Positions 16,321-24,351 of a stretch of 64,000 bases of DNA are shown here, piece by piece. The notes below the pieces were generated by a model that did not search any database, was not told the origin of the DNA, and saw only the letters and a program-made list of their open reading frames with translations. How positions within the stretch are numbered: position 1 is the stretch's first letter; every line of letters starts with the position of its first letter. The DNA is from Pseudonocardia alaniniphila (lineage in GTDB: Bacteria; Actinomycetota; Actinomycetes; Mycobacteriales; Pseudonocardiaceae): the NCBI RefSeq assembly GCF_022524485.1, contig NZ_JAKXMK010000013.1, positions 148,628 through 212,627 of the forward strand. Reading direction: 5' to 3'. Position numbers and translations under genes: made by a program.

Positions 16321-17103
16321 TCAGGTGACGGTCGCGAGGAAGACGTATCGGTTGAGACTGAACAGGTAGTCGCCCTCGTCGGCACGGGCGCGCAGGTCGT
16401 CGAGCCAGGCCTGCGCGTCCTTCGCGGTGAGGCCGCGGCGGCCCACCACGAACTCCGCGATCAGCTCCATGATGTTGGCGCTGAACGTCTCGCTGTGCAG
16501 CCGCGGATTGAACAGCACCACGACCCGCTCCTCGGGCACGGTGAAGCCGGCTCGCCGCAGCAGCCCCGCCAGCGTGCTCGGCAGGTGTGGATGGACGAGG
16601 TGCTCCTCCCATGCCGCGATGACCCGCTCGTGCAGCTCACGGTCCGCCACGTGCCACACCGCCGAGTCCCAGTCGGTGTCCAGGATCAGCGCGCGGCCGC
16701 CGGGTCGCAGCACCCGGCGCAGCTCAGCGAGCGCCCGGGGCATATCGGGCACGTACTCGTAGACCTGCGTGGAGACGGCCGCGTCGAACGAGGCGTCCGG
16801 GTAGGGCAGGTTCGCCGCGTCACCGTCGTCGATGTGGATCCAGGCCCTGCTCGCACAGCGGGACCGGGCGATCGTGTTCATCGCCTCGCTGACATCGAGC
16901 CCACACACGGTGCCCGTCGGCCCGACGGCGTCAGCGAGCGACACGGCCAGGTATCCGGGCCCGGAGCCGATGTCGAGCACCCGCTCGCCGGGCTGCGGCG
17001 CGAGCAACGCCAGTACCTGTGCCCGCTGTGCCACGACGTCGGGAGTGGCGTAGGTCCGCTCGACATGGCGAGCGGCCTGCTCGTCGAACTCCAGCGCGGC
17101 CAT
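16321..17103 (-). CDS. Class I SAM-dependent methyltransferase
   Basis: A 260-residue methyltransferase. SAM-binding motif I is VLDIGSGPGYLAVSLAD near residue 42; the acidic end of beta-2 is in CGLDVSEAMN; motif II/III are seen around ASFDAAVSTQVYEYVPD and LRRVLRPGGRALILD. It resembles UbiE/arsenite-methyltransferase-like enzymes, but the Cys residues typical of ArsM are absent. The substrate is unknown. The ATG at 17103 is used because upstream in-frame sequence is low-quality coding. No linked partner gene; the upstream side is the long non-coding repeat region. Confidence 0.82.
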   Translation of the reverse strand: MAALEFDEQAARHVERTYATPDVVAQRAQVLALLAPQPGERVLDIGSGPGYLAVSLADAVGPTGTVCGLDVSEAMNTIARSRCASRAWIHIDDGDAANLPYPDASFDAAVSTQVYEYVPDMPRALAELRRVLRPGGRALILDTDWDSAVWHVADRELHERVIAAWEEHLVHPHLPSTLAGLLRRAGFTVPEERVVVLFNPRLHSETFSANIMELIAEFVVGRRGLTAKDAQAWLDDLRARADEGDYLFSLNRYVFLATVT

Positions 17104-18353
17104 GGTGCCGAGGTTATGCCCGTCAGCTCGTGACGTCCTTGGTCGCGAAGTTTGCCTATGCTGCTCCGAACGCGACGAGCACGTACGACAGCTGGACCTC
17201 CACCCCCTGACGGACGGCTGTCCAGAGGATCGGCACGCGGTAGAGGTCGATCCACGCCAGCCAGTGCGTGGTCGGCACCGGCCCGGGTGGTCAGCACCTT
17301 CGCCGGTTCGGAGAGGCCCCATTCGGTGGGGGCCCGCGGCCCGAAGCGCCCTGATGATGGGGACGGTGGACGGGCCGCGGGGAAGGCGGCCACGTCCCGG
17401 GAAGCCGCGGCTGCTCCCAAGCGATGATCATGGGGAGCGGTGGGTGGGCCGCGGGGGATCCGGGCGGCTCAGCCGCGGACGGCGGCTCGGACTGTTGGCC
17501 TGATCGCTGCATGGGCGTCGGCGGCCACGTCCCCGGGGAGCCGTGGTTGGCCCATGATCACCGTTTCGGGGTCGGTAACCGCTCAGGGCGCGGCTGTGCG
17601 TCCCCGTTCGTTGATCATGGTTGCTGGTCGCCCGCCGGCTGATCCGTGCGAGGTTCATGATCAGCGTTTCGGGACCCGCCGCCGCTTTCCGCGCGGTTCC
17701 GTGGCCCCAATCGATGATCATGCGGTTGCGGGGCTTGGTGCCGGGGGCCGCGGGGCATCCGGACGCGCCGATCCGCAGACGGTGGCTCGGACTGGTGGCC
17801 TGGTCGCTGCACGGCAATCGGTGATCATGTCCTGGGAGAGCTGCGGCTGCTTCATGATCACTGTTTGGGCCCGGCAACCGCTCGGGGCGCGGCTGTGGGT
17901 CCCCGCTCGTTGATCATGGTCGGTGGCGACCCGCCGGCTGATCCGTGCGTGGTTCATGATCACCGTTTCGGGACCCGCCGCCGCTCTCCGCACGGTTGCG
18001 GGTCCACAACCGTTGATCAAGCGCCCGGGGAGGCACTCAACACGAAGTCGGCCGGTCCTGCCGGTCCGGTGACCGGCCGATGCCGAACGGACCACTCCGG
18101 GTCGTCGAGGCCGGGCGCATGTTCGCCCAGCCTGCGCCCTCGGACCGTCGGCGCCGGTGCCTGCCGACCCACTGGGAGGCCCAGCGGTGGCCGCACCCCG
18201 CGGCGCCTGCCACCTCGGGCACGCCCAGAACGTGCGGGCCCAACCCCGTGCGGTGCTGCGCTCGAACCCGGAGCTCCCCTACCCGCCTCGGAGGCTGATG
18301 GACCGCAAGGATCTCGGGAACCGGGTCTTGCGCTGCGCGTCCCCCGGCCGGCG
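17104..18353. other. 1.25-kb gene-free interval
   Basis: No reading frame here looks real: those present are short, Arg/Pro-rich and lack ribosome-binding sites or recognisable motifs. Most of the interval is the TGATCA-rich repeat annotated separately. The remaining part, 18020-18353, holds no gene I can support. Confidence 0.6.
17425..18019. repeat. Two-copy ~300-bp imperfect tandem repeat with ten TGATCA sites
   Basis: Unit 1 (about 17425-17714) and unit 2 (about 17715-18014) align along their length, for example CGGCTCGGACTG versus CGGTGGCTCGGACTG and GCCGGCTGATCCGTGCG in both. TGATCA occurs at 17425, 17555, 17612, 17658, 17715, 17822, 17855, 17911, 17957 and 18014. Four of these recur in the next copy at offsets of 299-300 bp. 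The sites alternate in flank between GTTGATCATGG and TTCATGATCACCG. The region separates a methyltransferase gene from an ASCH-domain gene. Confidence 0.85.
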
Positions 18354-18920
18354 TCAGCCGCGGAGGTAGGCCTCGCCGCGCGGGGAGAGCCGGTAGCCGA
18401 CCTGGAGGCTCTCGGTCAGGCCGAGCTCCTTGAGTTTGCGCACGTCACGCTTGAACGGCAGCGTCTCCCGGCCCAGCCGTGCGGCGAGGTCGGGGGCGCG
18501 GGTTCCGGGGTTGCCGGCGATCAGGTCGAGCACCGTGGCGGTCCACGGGCCGGTGCGCGACGCGCGGTCCAGCCGGTCCAGCCGCCTTGTCAGCTCGGCG
18601 CGTTCATCGGCGTTCAGCCTCGCCCGGGATCGCAACTCCACGCGCGGATCCGGACCGGCGACCCGCAACCGGATGCGGAAGAGCTGCCCGTGGCCCGATT
18701 GTGCCGCAAGCAGCGCCGGGAGGTCGGCGAAACCGGCGGCGTGGGCATCCCGCTCGGTGAGAGCGGTGGGGTCCACCGGTTCGACCGCGGTGAACTCCAG
18801 CACGCCGACGGGCGTGCGCTGTGTGCCGCCCGGGCGCACCCGGGGCCGGTCCCAGCGCCGGAAAACCGCGGTGACGGTGCCCGCCGCGATTGCGTCCAGG
18901 GTGATGCGCCGGATCAGCAC
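18354..18920 (-). CDS. ASCH-like domain protein with C-terminal winged helix
   Basis: The GTG at 18920 with GGAGG about 9 bases upstream gives 188 residues. The first ~100 residues look like an ASCH (RNA-binding, PUA-like) domain: AIAAGTVTAVFRRWDRPRV then a beta-rich VGVLEFTAVEPVDP. The last ~65 (TATVLDLIAGNPGTRAPDLA onward, ending GYRLSPRGEAYLRG) form a winged helix of the MarR/PadR kind. The combination suggests an RNA- or DNA-binding regulator. Nothing nearby identifies its target. Fold assignments are from pattern recognition only. Confidence 0.7.
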   Translation of the reverse strand: MLIRRITLDAIAAGTVTAVFRRWDRPRVRPGGTQRTPVGVLEFTAVEPVDPTALTERDAHAAGFADLPALLAAQSGHGQLFRIRLRVAGPDPRVELRSRARLNADERAELTRRLDRLDRASRTGPWTATVLDLIAGNPGTRAPDLAARLGRETLPFKRDVRKLKELGLTESLQVGYRLSPRGEAYLRG

Positions 18921-18990
18921 AGGGCGAATCCTCCCAGCAGCCCGTGCGCGGTGACCAGCGCGAACGCCCGTCACCGCGCACGGGCGAGGG

Positions 18991-19560
18991 TCAGAACTCC
19001 TCGCCGCCGAAGTCCTCGGCGCCGCCGAACTCCTCACCGCCGGCGAATTCCTCCTCGCCGCCGGACATGTCGTCCTCGTCGTCGTCGAAGAAGGCGTCGG
19101 CGATGGCGGTGCCGATGAACGCGCCTGCGACGCTGGCCAGGAGCGTGCCGGCGATCATGCTGCCCATGCCCGGCCCCTGACGGCCGCCGCCGAGCGTGCG
19201 CTCCATCGTGCCGGGGTTGTGCATCTCGGCGCGGGTGGCCATCCGTGCCATCTCCCGCGGGTCGGTGGAGCGCGCCCGCTCCGCCTCCGGCACGTTGGTG
19301 CTCATCTCGGCGAGCACCCGCGAGCGCTGCTCCGGGGTGAGCTTGGCGAACGCCTCGGCGTGCGCCTGCTCGATGGTCTCGGGGGGAGCGGTCTTCAGCA
19401 TGTACCTGTAGCGCTCGACGGCGACCTCGTCAGGGTCGCGATCGTGCTCGTGGCCGTACTGCGGCCGGTGATGATCGTGCGCCCGGTGATGGTCGTGCGT
19501 GGGGTGTGCGGTGTGCGCCGGCGGAGCGAAGCGTTCCTTCAGCTTGTCGAAGAGGCCCAT
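18991..19560 (-). CDS. Hypothetical membrane-associated protein with His-rich and acidic segments
   Basis: A 189-residue protein of unknown function starting MGLFDKLKERF. Residues 15-45 are a His-rich segment (HPTHDHHRAHDHHRPQYGHE) able to bind metal. Residues 50-100 form charged helices (TIEQAHAEAFAKLTPEQRSR). A glycine-rich hydrophobic stretch (GSMIAGTLLASVAGAFIGTA) near residues 130-155 could insert in a membrane. The tail is very acidic with EEFGG-like repeats (EEEFAGGEEFGGAEDFGG). Similar proteins in actinobacteria are sometimes labelled transport ATPases, for which there is no evidence here. Two TTCGCGAA palindromes lie just upstream. Confidence 0.75.
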   Translation of the reverse strand: MGLFDKLKERFAPPAHTAHPTHDHHRAHDHHRPQYGHEHDRDPDEVAVERYRYMLKTAPPETIEQAHAEAFAKLTPEQRSRVLAEMSTNVPEAERARSTDPREMARMATRAEMHNPGTMERTLGGGRQGPGMGSMIAGTLLASVAGAFIGTAIADAFFDDDEDDMSGGEEEFAGGEEFGGAEDFGGEEF

Positions 19561-19586
19561 CAGCGCGCGGCTCCCTGGCGTCGTTC

Positions 19587-19603
19587 TTCGCGAAGTTCGC
19601 GAA
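19587..19603. promoter_or_regulatory. Two adjacent TTCGCGAA palindromes
   Basis: TTCGCGAA occurs at 19587-19594 and 19596-19603, one base apart, 27-43 bp upstream of the His-rich gene start and about 185 bp upstream of the MarR gene. A pair of 8-bp palindromes on nearly the same helical face is a plausible operator. Which of the divergent genes it controls is unknown. Confidence 0.4.
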
Positions 19604-19787
19604 ACGGATGATCCACGCCAACCCAACGATCACACCCGGCCGGGAGTTCCGCGGAACCTGTGCGGGTAGCCGACCGGTAGCGGTGAGGTGGCGCGCCGGT
19701 GTCACCACGCCCTGCGCGGATGTCCTGAAAATCCTGTTTCGTTAATTTGACTATCCATTCCGATATGGTCGCTATGGGATCATTCGG

Positions 19788-20351
19788 GTGATCGAAATTG
19801 CCTCTTCCGTGAACGCTGTCACGCCAGTAGTCTCACGGCGGACATCATTTCGGGCACCGGACAGTGCGGACACCAAAGTGATCAACGACGATACTGAAAC
19901 TTTCGACGAGGTCGGCTCTGATGCCGACGTCGGAGAAGTGCTTCTCGCCCTCGGCGGGCGGCTCACCAGGTTGCAGACCGAGATTCTCGCCGGGCTCGAC
20001 CAGTCCCTCACTATTCGGCAGTATCGAATTCTGTCCCGGGTCGGGAGCGGGCACACATCGCTCACCGCCTTGTGCAAACTTGCGCACCGCAACCCGTCCA
20101 CGATGTCCGAGAGCGTGGACAAGATGGTCACCCGCGGATTCCTCATCCGCGGCACGTCCGACACCAGCCGTCGCACGATGCGGCTCGCGCTCACCCCGCT
20201 GGGCGTGGAAGCCCGGGATGCGGCGCGGCGGGCTCTCGAGAAGTTCGCCGCCGAGCTCACCGCAGGGCTGCCCGCGGAGATGCGCTCCCCACTCCTTCCG
20301 GCGCTGCGCCGGATCTACTTCGACACCCAGGGCCACCTGGACGACCGCTGA
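19788..20351 (+). CDS. MarR-family transcriptional regulator
   Basis: A 187-residue regulator. After a poorly conserved N-terminus of ~45 residues come a helix (DVGEVLLALGGRLTRLQTEI) and the winged helix-turn-helix LTALCKLAHRNPSTMSESVDKM. The wing follows (RGTSDTSRRTMRLALTPLG), then the dimerisation helices. It lies 69 bp upstream of an MFS transporter in the same direction, the common arrangement for a regulator controlling export or uptake of an aromatic compound. GTG 19788 lies within a short inverted repeat; GTG 19878 is an alternative start. Its 5' end is unusually AT-rich for this DNA. Confidence 0.82.
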   Translation: MIEIASSVNAVTPVVSRRTSFRAPDSADTKVINDDTETFDEVGSDADVGEVLLALGGRLTRLQTEILAGLDQSLTIRQYRILSRVGSGHTSLTALCKLAHRNPSTMSESVDKMVTRGFLIRGTSDTSRRTMRLALTPLGVEARDAARRALEKFAAELTAGLPAEMRSPLLPALRRIYFDTQGHLDDR

Positions 20352-20420
20352 TCGCGCGGCCCACCCGAACGGCCACCGCGACACACATTCAGCTTCGCGC
20401 CACAAGGAGGTGGTATCTCC

Positions 20421-21848
20421 ATGTCCCACCACGCCGCGACCGTCCCCGGTTCCAGCTCCCTGCTCACCCGGCTGGACGAATCCGGATTTACCAATCGGCA
20501 TCTGACGCTCTACCTGACGGTACTGGCCGGGCATTTCCTGTGCGGTTTCGTCATCAACGTAACGGGGGTCACACTCCCCGGAATCATCGGTACGTTCCAT
20601 CTCTCCAGTGAGCAGGCCGGCTTCTACTCGTCGGTCCTGTTCGCGGGAATGCTCGTGGGCGCGGCGCTCGCGGGCTCGGTCTCCGACAGGTTCGGGCGCC
20701 GGGTTCCGCTGGCCGCCAGCATCGCGATCTACGCCGTGTTCTGCCTCGCGGCGGTGTTCGCCTGGAGCTTTCCGTCACTGCTGGTGTTCCGCGGGCTGCA
20801 GGGTGTCGGCCTCGGCGCGGAGATCGCGGTGGTGCTGCCCTACATCGCCGAGTTCGCACCCTCCCGCCACCGCGGCCCGATGGTCACCATGGCCACCTCC
20901 GCGTGGCTCATCGGCACGCCGGTGGCCGCCGCGATCGGGGCGCTGGTGGTGCCCGCGTTCTCCTGGCGCGCCATGTTCGTGATTGGGACGCTGCCGGTCA
21001 TCGTCAGCCTGTTCATGCTGGCCCGGCTCCCGGAGTCGGTGCGCTACCTGTTGCGCAGCGGACGGGCACAGGATGCGCTCCGGATCGTCGACCGGCTCTG
21101 TCCGGAGTCACGCGGCGCCGCGGGGGACCTCACCGCCGTGCGCGGCGCGCAGCCCGAACCCGCCGGATCGATCGGGTCACTGCTCGGACGCTCCTACCTC
21201 CGCTACACCATCGCGCTGTGGATCATGGAGGTCTGCGGTGGGGCGTTCCTCTACGGGCTCTCCGGCTGGCTGCCCTCCGTGCTGGAGGGCCAAGGCGTCG
21301 GCTTGCTCAAGAGCTTCGGCTACACCGCGATCATCACCGCGGTGGGTGTGGTGGGCAGCATCCTGGCGGGCCAGCTGATCAACCGGATCGGCCGCCGGGT
21401 CGTGCTCGGCGTGTCATTCCTGGTCAGCGGGCTGCTCTGCTTCGTGTGGGGCACCGCGTCGGCAGCCGTCGCGGTGGTGGTGCTCGGCTCGCTCGCCACC
21501 TTCTTCGGAAGCGGGCTGGGCGGTGCCACGCTCTTCGCCTACGCCAGCGAGCTGTACCCCACGGCGAGCCGGGCCACCGGCATCGGCTGGGCCGCCGCGA
21601 TGCAGAAGGTGGGCGGGCTCGTGATGCCCGTGCTGGTCGGTTTCGTGCTGGCCATGCACACCTCGCACTACGCATTCTTCGTGCTCTTCGGCGTCATCTC
21701 GATCGTCGCCGGCCTCATCGCCCTCGCCGCCACCTTCGAGACGAAGGGCAAGACGGTCGAGGAGGTGGCGCGCGAGGTCGCCGCAGGTCGGGGTGCCCCG
21801 GTCGTCGCCCCGGCGGCATTGGCGGATGCGGGGCCGGCAGGCTCCTGA
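20421..21848 (+). CDS. MFS transporter (aromatic acid/sugar-porter-like)
   Basis: A 475-residue, 12-segment major facilitator. The diagnostic loop GSVSDRFGRRVP lies between segments 2 and 3, with RGLQGVGLGAEIAVVLPYIAEF in segment 4 and the second-half copy INRIGRRVVLG. The PES motif (ARLPESVRYL) after segment 6 is typical of sugar porters and aromatic acid:H+ symporters. A very strong ribosome-binding site (AAGGAGGTG) precedes the ATG. The MarR gene upstream suggests inducible expression. The substrate cannot be read from sequence; aromatic acids are the likeliest class. Confidence 0.85.
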   Translation: MSHHAATVPGSSSLLTRLDESGFTNRHLTLYLTVLAGHFLCGFVINVTGVTLPGIIGTFHLSSEQAGFYSSVLFAGMLVGAALAGSVSDRFGRRVPLAASIAIYAVFCLAAVFAWSFPSLLVFRGLQGVGLGAEIAVVLPYIAEFAPSRHRGPMVTMATSAWLIGTPVAAAIGALVVPAFSWRAMFVIGTLPVIVSLFMLARLPESVRYLLRSGRAQDALRIVDRLCPESRGAAGDLTAVRGAQPEPAGSIGSLLGRSYLRYTIALWIMEVCGGAFLYGLSGWLPSVLEGQGVGLLKSFGYTAIITAVGVVGSILAGQLINRIGRRVVLGVSFLVSGLLCFVWGTASAAVAVVVLGSLATFFGSGLGGATLFAYASELYPTASRATGIGWAAAMQKVGGLVMPVLVGFVLAMHTSHYAFFVLFGVISIVAGLIALAATFETKGKTVEEVAREVAAGRGAPVVAPAALADAGPAGS

Positions 21849-21978
21849 CGTCCCGGACAGGCTCACCACCCCCCCCGCCGGAACGTGCGGTCGGCCACCG
21901 GCGGGGCGATGATGAGCGCTCAACTCGTGGAGAACACCTAGACTGGTGAGAACACCACGAACCGGGGAGGAACGCCGC

Positions 21979-22998
21979 GTGAACGCCGACGAGCGTCGCT
22001 TCGCGGTCCTGCGGGCGATCGTGGCGGACTATGTCGCCACGCATGAGCCTGTGGGCTCGAAGATGATCGTCGAGCGCCACAACCTGGGCGTCTCCAGCGC
22101 CACCGTGCGCAACGACATGGCCGTCCTCGAGGAGGACGGACTGATCGCCCAGCCGCACACCAGCGCAGGGCGGGTGCCCACCGACAAGGGCTACCGCCTG
22201 TTCGTCGATCGGCTGGCGCAGGTCAAACCCCTGTCGCTGGCCGAGCGGCGTGCGCTGCAGGCGTTCCTCGACGGCGCGATCGACCTCGACGACGTGCTGC
22301 GGCGTAGCGTGCGGCTGCTCGCGCAGCTCACGCGCCAGGTCGCCGTGGTGCAGTACCCCACGCTCACCCGCTCCACCGTGCGCCACTGCGAGATCGTGGC
22401 GCTCACCCCGGCGCGGCTGATGCTGGTGGTGATCACCGACAGTGGCCGGGTGGACCAGCGGGTGGTGGATCTCGGTGAGGTGCTCTCCGACGACCAGGTC
22501 GCGCAGCTGCGCAGCCTGATCAACGGAGCGCTTGCCGGCCGCAGGCTGGCGGCCGCGTCCGTCGCGGTGGCCGACCTGCCCGAGTCCGTCCCGCCCGAAC
22601 TGCGTGACGTGATCGTCACTCTCTCCACCGTGCTCATCGAGACCCTCGTCGAGCACCCCGAGGAGCGGTTGCTGCTCGGCGGCACCGCCAACCTCACCCG
22701 AAACGCGGGCGACTTCCCGGGATCTCTGCGGCAGGTCCTCGAAGCCCTCGAGGAACAGGTGGTGGTCCTCAAGCTGCTCGCCTCCGCGCAGGATCCCGGC
22801 ACCGTCACGGTGCGCATCGGCGAGGAGAACGAGGCCGAGGAGATGCGCGACACATCCGTGCTGTCGATCGGATACGGCCCCGGCACCGTTCTGGGTGGCA
22901 TGGGTGTTGTCGGCCCCACCCGGATGGACTATCCGGGCTCGATTGCGGCGGTCCGTGCGGTGGCGCGGTACGTGGGTGAGATCCTGGCAGGGCGCTGA
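21979..22998 (+). CDS. hrcA: Heat-inducible transcription repressor HrcA
   Basis: A 339-residue HrcA. The N-terminal winged helix has VGSKMIVERHNLGVSSATVR and LIAQPHTSAGRVPTDKGY, followed by the GAF-like core and the conserved GTANLTR. In other bacteria HrcA represses chaperone genes through CIRCE. I see no clear CIRCE element upstream; a direct repeat GAGAACACC (21930, 21948) flanks a possible -10 TAGACT at 21939. The GTG at 21979 is chosen for GGGGAGG 8 bases upstream. It precedes dnaJ by 51 bp, as in mycobacteria. Confidence 0.93.
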   Translation: MNADERRFAVLRAIVADYVATHEPVGSKMIVERHNLGVSSATVRNDMAVLEEDGLIAQPHTSAGRVPTDKGYRLFVDRLAQVKPLSLAERRALQAFLDGAIDLDDVLRRSVRLLAQLTRQVAVVQYPTLTRSTVRHCEIVALTPARLMLVVITDSGRVDQRVVDLGEVLSDDQVAQLRSLINGALAGRRLAAASVAVADLPESVPPELRDVIVTLSTVLIETLVEHPEERLLLGGTANLTRNAGDFPGSLRQVLEALEEQVVVLKLLASAQDPGTVTVRIGEENEAEEMRDTSVLSIGYGPGTVLGGMGVVGPTRMDYPGSIAAVRAVARYVGEILAGR

Positions 22999-23049
22999 CA
23001 GGGCATTATCGATCCGGCACGAGTTGTGAACGGTTGAGCGAGAAGGACC

Positions 23050-24219
23050 ATGGGGAACGCCAGGGTGGCACGGGACTACTACGGGATCCTGGGCGTCGAC
23101 AGTGACGCCGGGCCCGACGAGATCAAGCGGGCGTACCGCAGGCTCGCGCGCGAGCTGCATCCCGACGTCAACCCCGACGCGGCGGCACAGGAGCGGTTCC
23201 GCGAGGTGAGTGCGGCCTACGAGGTGCTGTCCGACCCGGAGAAGCGCCGCATCGTCGACCTGGGCGGCGACCCTCTGGGCAACGGCGCCGGCGCCCGCGG
23301 TGGCGGCGGCGACCCGTTCAGCGCCTTCGGCTTCGGCGACATCATGGACGCCTTCTTCGGCGGCCAGGGCGGTGGCCGTGGACGTGGCCCGCGCAGCCGT
23401 GTGCAACCGGGGGCCGATGCGCTGATCCGGATGCACCTCACGCTCGAGGAGTGCGCCACCGGCGTCACGCGTGACCTCACCGTCGACACCGCCGTGCTCT
23501 GTTCGGTGTGCACCGGTTCGGGCTGCGCACCCGGCAGCGTGCCCACGATGTGCGACATCTGCAACGGCCGCGGCGAGGTGCAGAGCGTTCAGCGCTCGTT
23601 CCTCGGCCAGGTCGTCACGTCGCGGCCGTGCCCCAACTGCCGCGGGTTCGGCGAGGTCATCCCCGAGCCGTGCCGGCAGTGCGGCGGCGACGGGCGGGTG
23701 CGTTCCCGGCGTTCGGTCGGCGTGCGGATCCCGGCCGGTGTGGCCGACGGCATGCGGGTGCGGCTGGCCGGACAGGGCGAGGTCGGGCCCGGCGGCGGCC
23801 CGGCGGGCGACCTGTACGTGGAGGTCGAGGAGGAGCCGCACGAGCTGTTCACGCGCGACGGCGCCGACCTGCATTGCACCGTGGAGCTGCCGATGACCGC
23901 GGCTGCCCTCGGCACCACACTGCCGCTGCCCACCCTCGACGGGATGGAGGAGCTGCACGTCGAGCCGGGCACGCAGGCGGGCACGGTGCGCACGCTGCGG
24001 GGCAAGGGGATGCCACGGCTGCGCTCCAGCGGACGGGTGGACGGCCACGGCGACCTGATGGTGCACGTCGACGTCGCGGTGCCGACCAGCCTCACCAAGG
24101 AGCAGACCGAGCTGCTGCGTCAGCTCGCCGCGTTGCGTGGGGAGGAACAGCCCGACCTGGCCGCGGGCAACCGCAACGGCCACGGCATCTTCTCCCGGCT
24201 GCGCGACTCGTTCCGCTGA
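23050..24219 (+). CDS. dnaJ: Chaperone DnaJ (DnaJ2 type)
   Basis: A 389-residue type I J-domain protein, co-chaperone of DnaK. The J domain (residues ~9-70) has the essential HPD in ARELHPDVNPD. A Gly/Phe-rich linker follows (AFGFGDIMDAFFGGQGG). The zinc domain has all four repeats: CSVCTGSG, CDICNGRG, CPNCRGFG and CRQCGGDG. The C-terminal substrate-binding domains are complete. The ATG is preceded by AGAAGGA. It lies downstream of hrcA, so it corresponds to mycobacterial dnaJ2 rather than the dnaK-operon copy. Confidence 0.94.
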   Translation: MGNARVARDYYGILGVDSDAGPDEIKRAYRRLARELHPDVNPDAAAQERFREVSAAYEVLSDPEKRRIVDLGGDPLGNGAGARGGGGDPFSAFGFGDIMDAFFGGQGGGRGRGPRSRVQPGADALIRMHLTLEECATGVTRDLTVDTAVLCSVCTGSGCAPGSVPTMCDICNGRGEVQSVQRSFLGQVVTSRPCPNCRGFGEVIPEPCRQCGGDGRVRSRRSVGVRIPAGVADGMRVRLAGQGEVGPGGGPAGDLYVEVEEEPHELFTRDGADLHCTVELPMTAAALGTTLPLPTLDGMEELHVEPGTQAGTVRTLRGKGMPRLRSSGRVDGHGDLMVHVDVAVPTSLTKEQTELLRQLAALRGEEQPDLAAGNRNGHGIFSRLRDSFR

Positions 24220-24231
24220 CCTGCCCGACCG

Positions 24232-24351
24232 ATGAGCGCCGGGTCCGCGCCCGGTCCCACCGAGGTGGCCACACTCGTCGATGTCGGTGGCCTGCCCACT
24301 GAGCCCGCTGCCGCCCGCCCCGGTCCCGGGCGCGGGAGGATCGTCTCGTGA
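24232..24351 (+). CDS. Possible 39-aa protein bridging dnaJ and rsmE
   Basis: An ATG 12 bp after the dnaJ stop opens a 39-codon frame that ends by overlapping the rsmE start (GTGA). The peptide (MSAGSAPGPTEVATLVDVGG near its start) has no known motif. The exact 4-bp overlap and good third-position bias hint at a translated coupling cistron, but there is no clear ribosome-binding site. It may be no more than spacer. Confidence 0.3.
   Translation: MSAGSAPGPTEVATLVDVGGLPTEPAAARPGPGRGRIVS

Noticed and set aside
18080..18298. 72-codon plus-strand frame in the gap before the ASCH gene
   Set aside because: No ribosome-binding site, Pro/Arg/Thr-rich composition, weak third-position bias.
17104..18353. 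Possible CRISPR or insertion element from the repeated DNA
   Set aside because: Unit length (~300 bp) and only two copies do not fit a CRISPR array; there is no transposase frame and no flanking target duplication.
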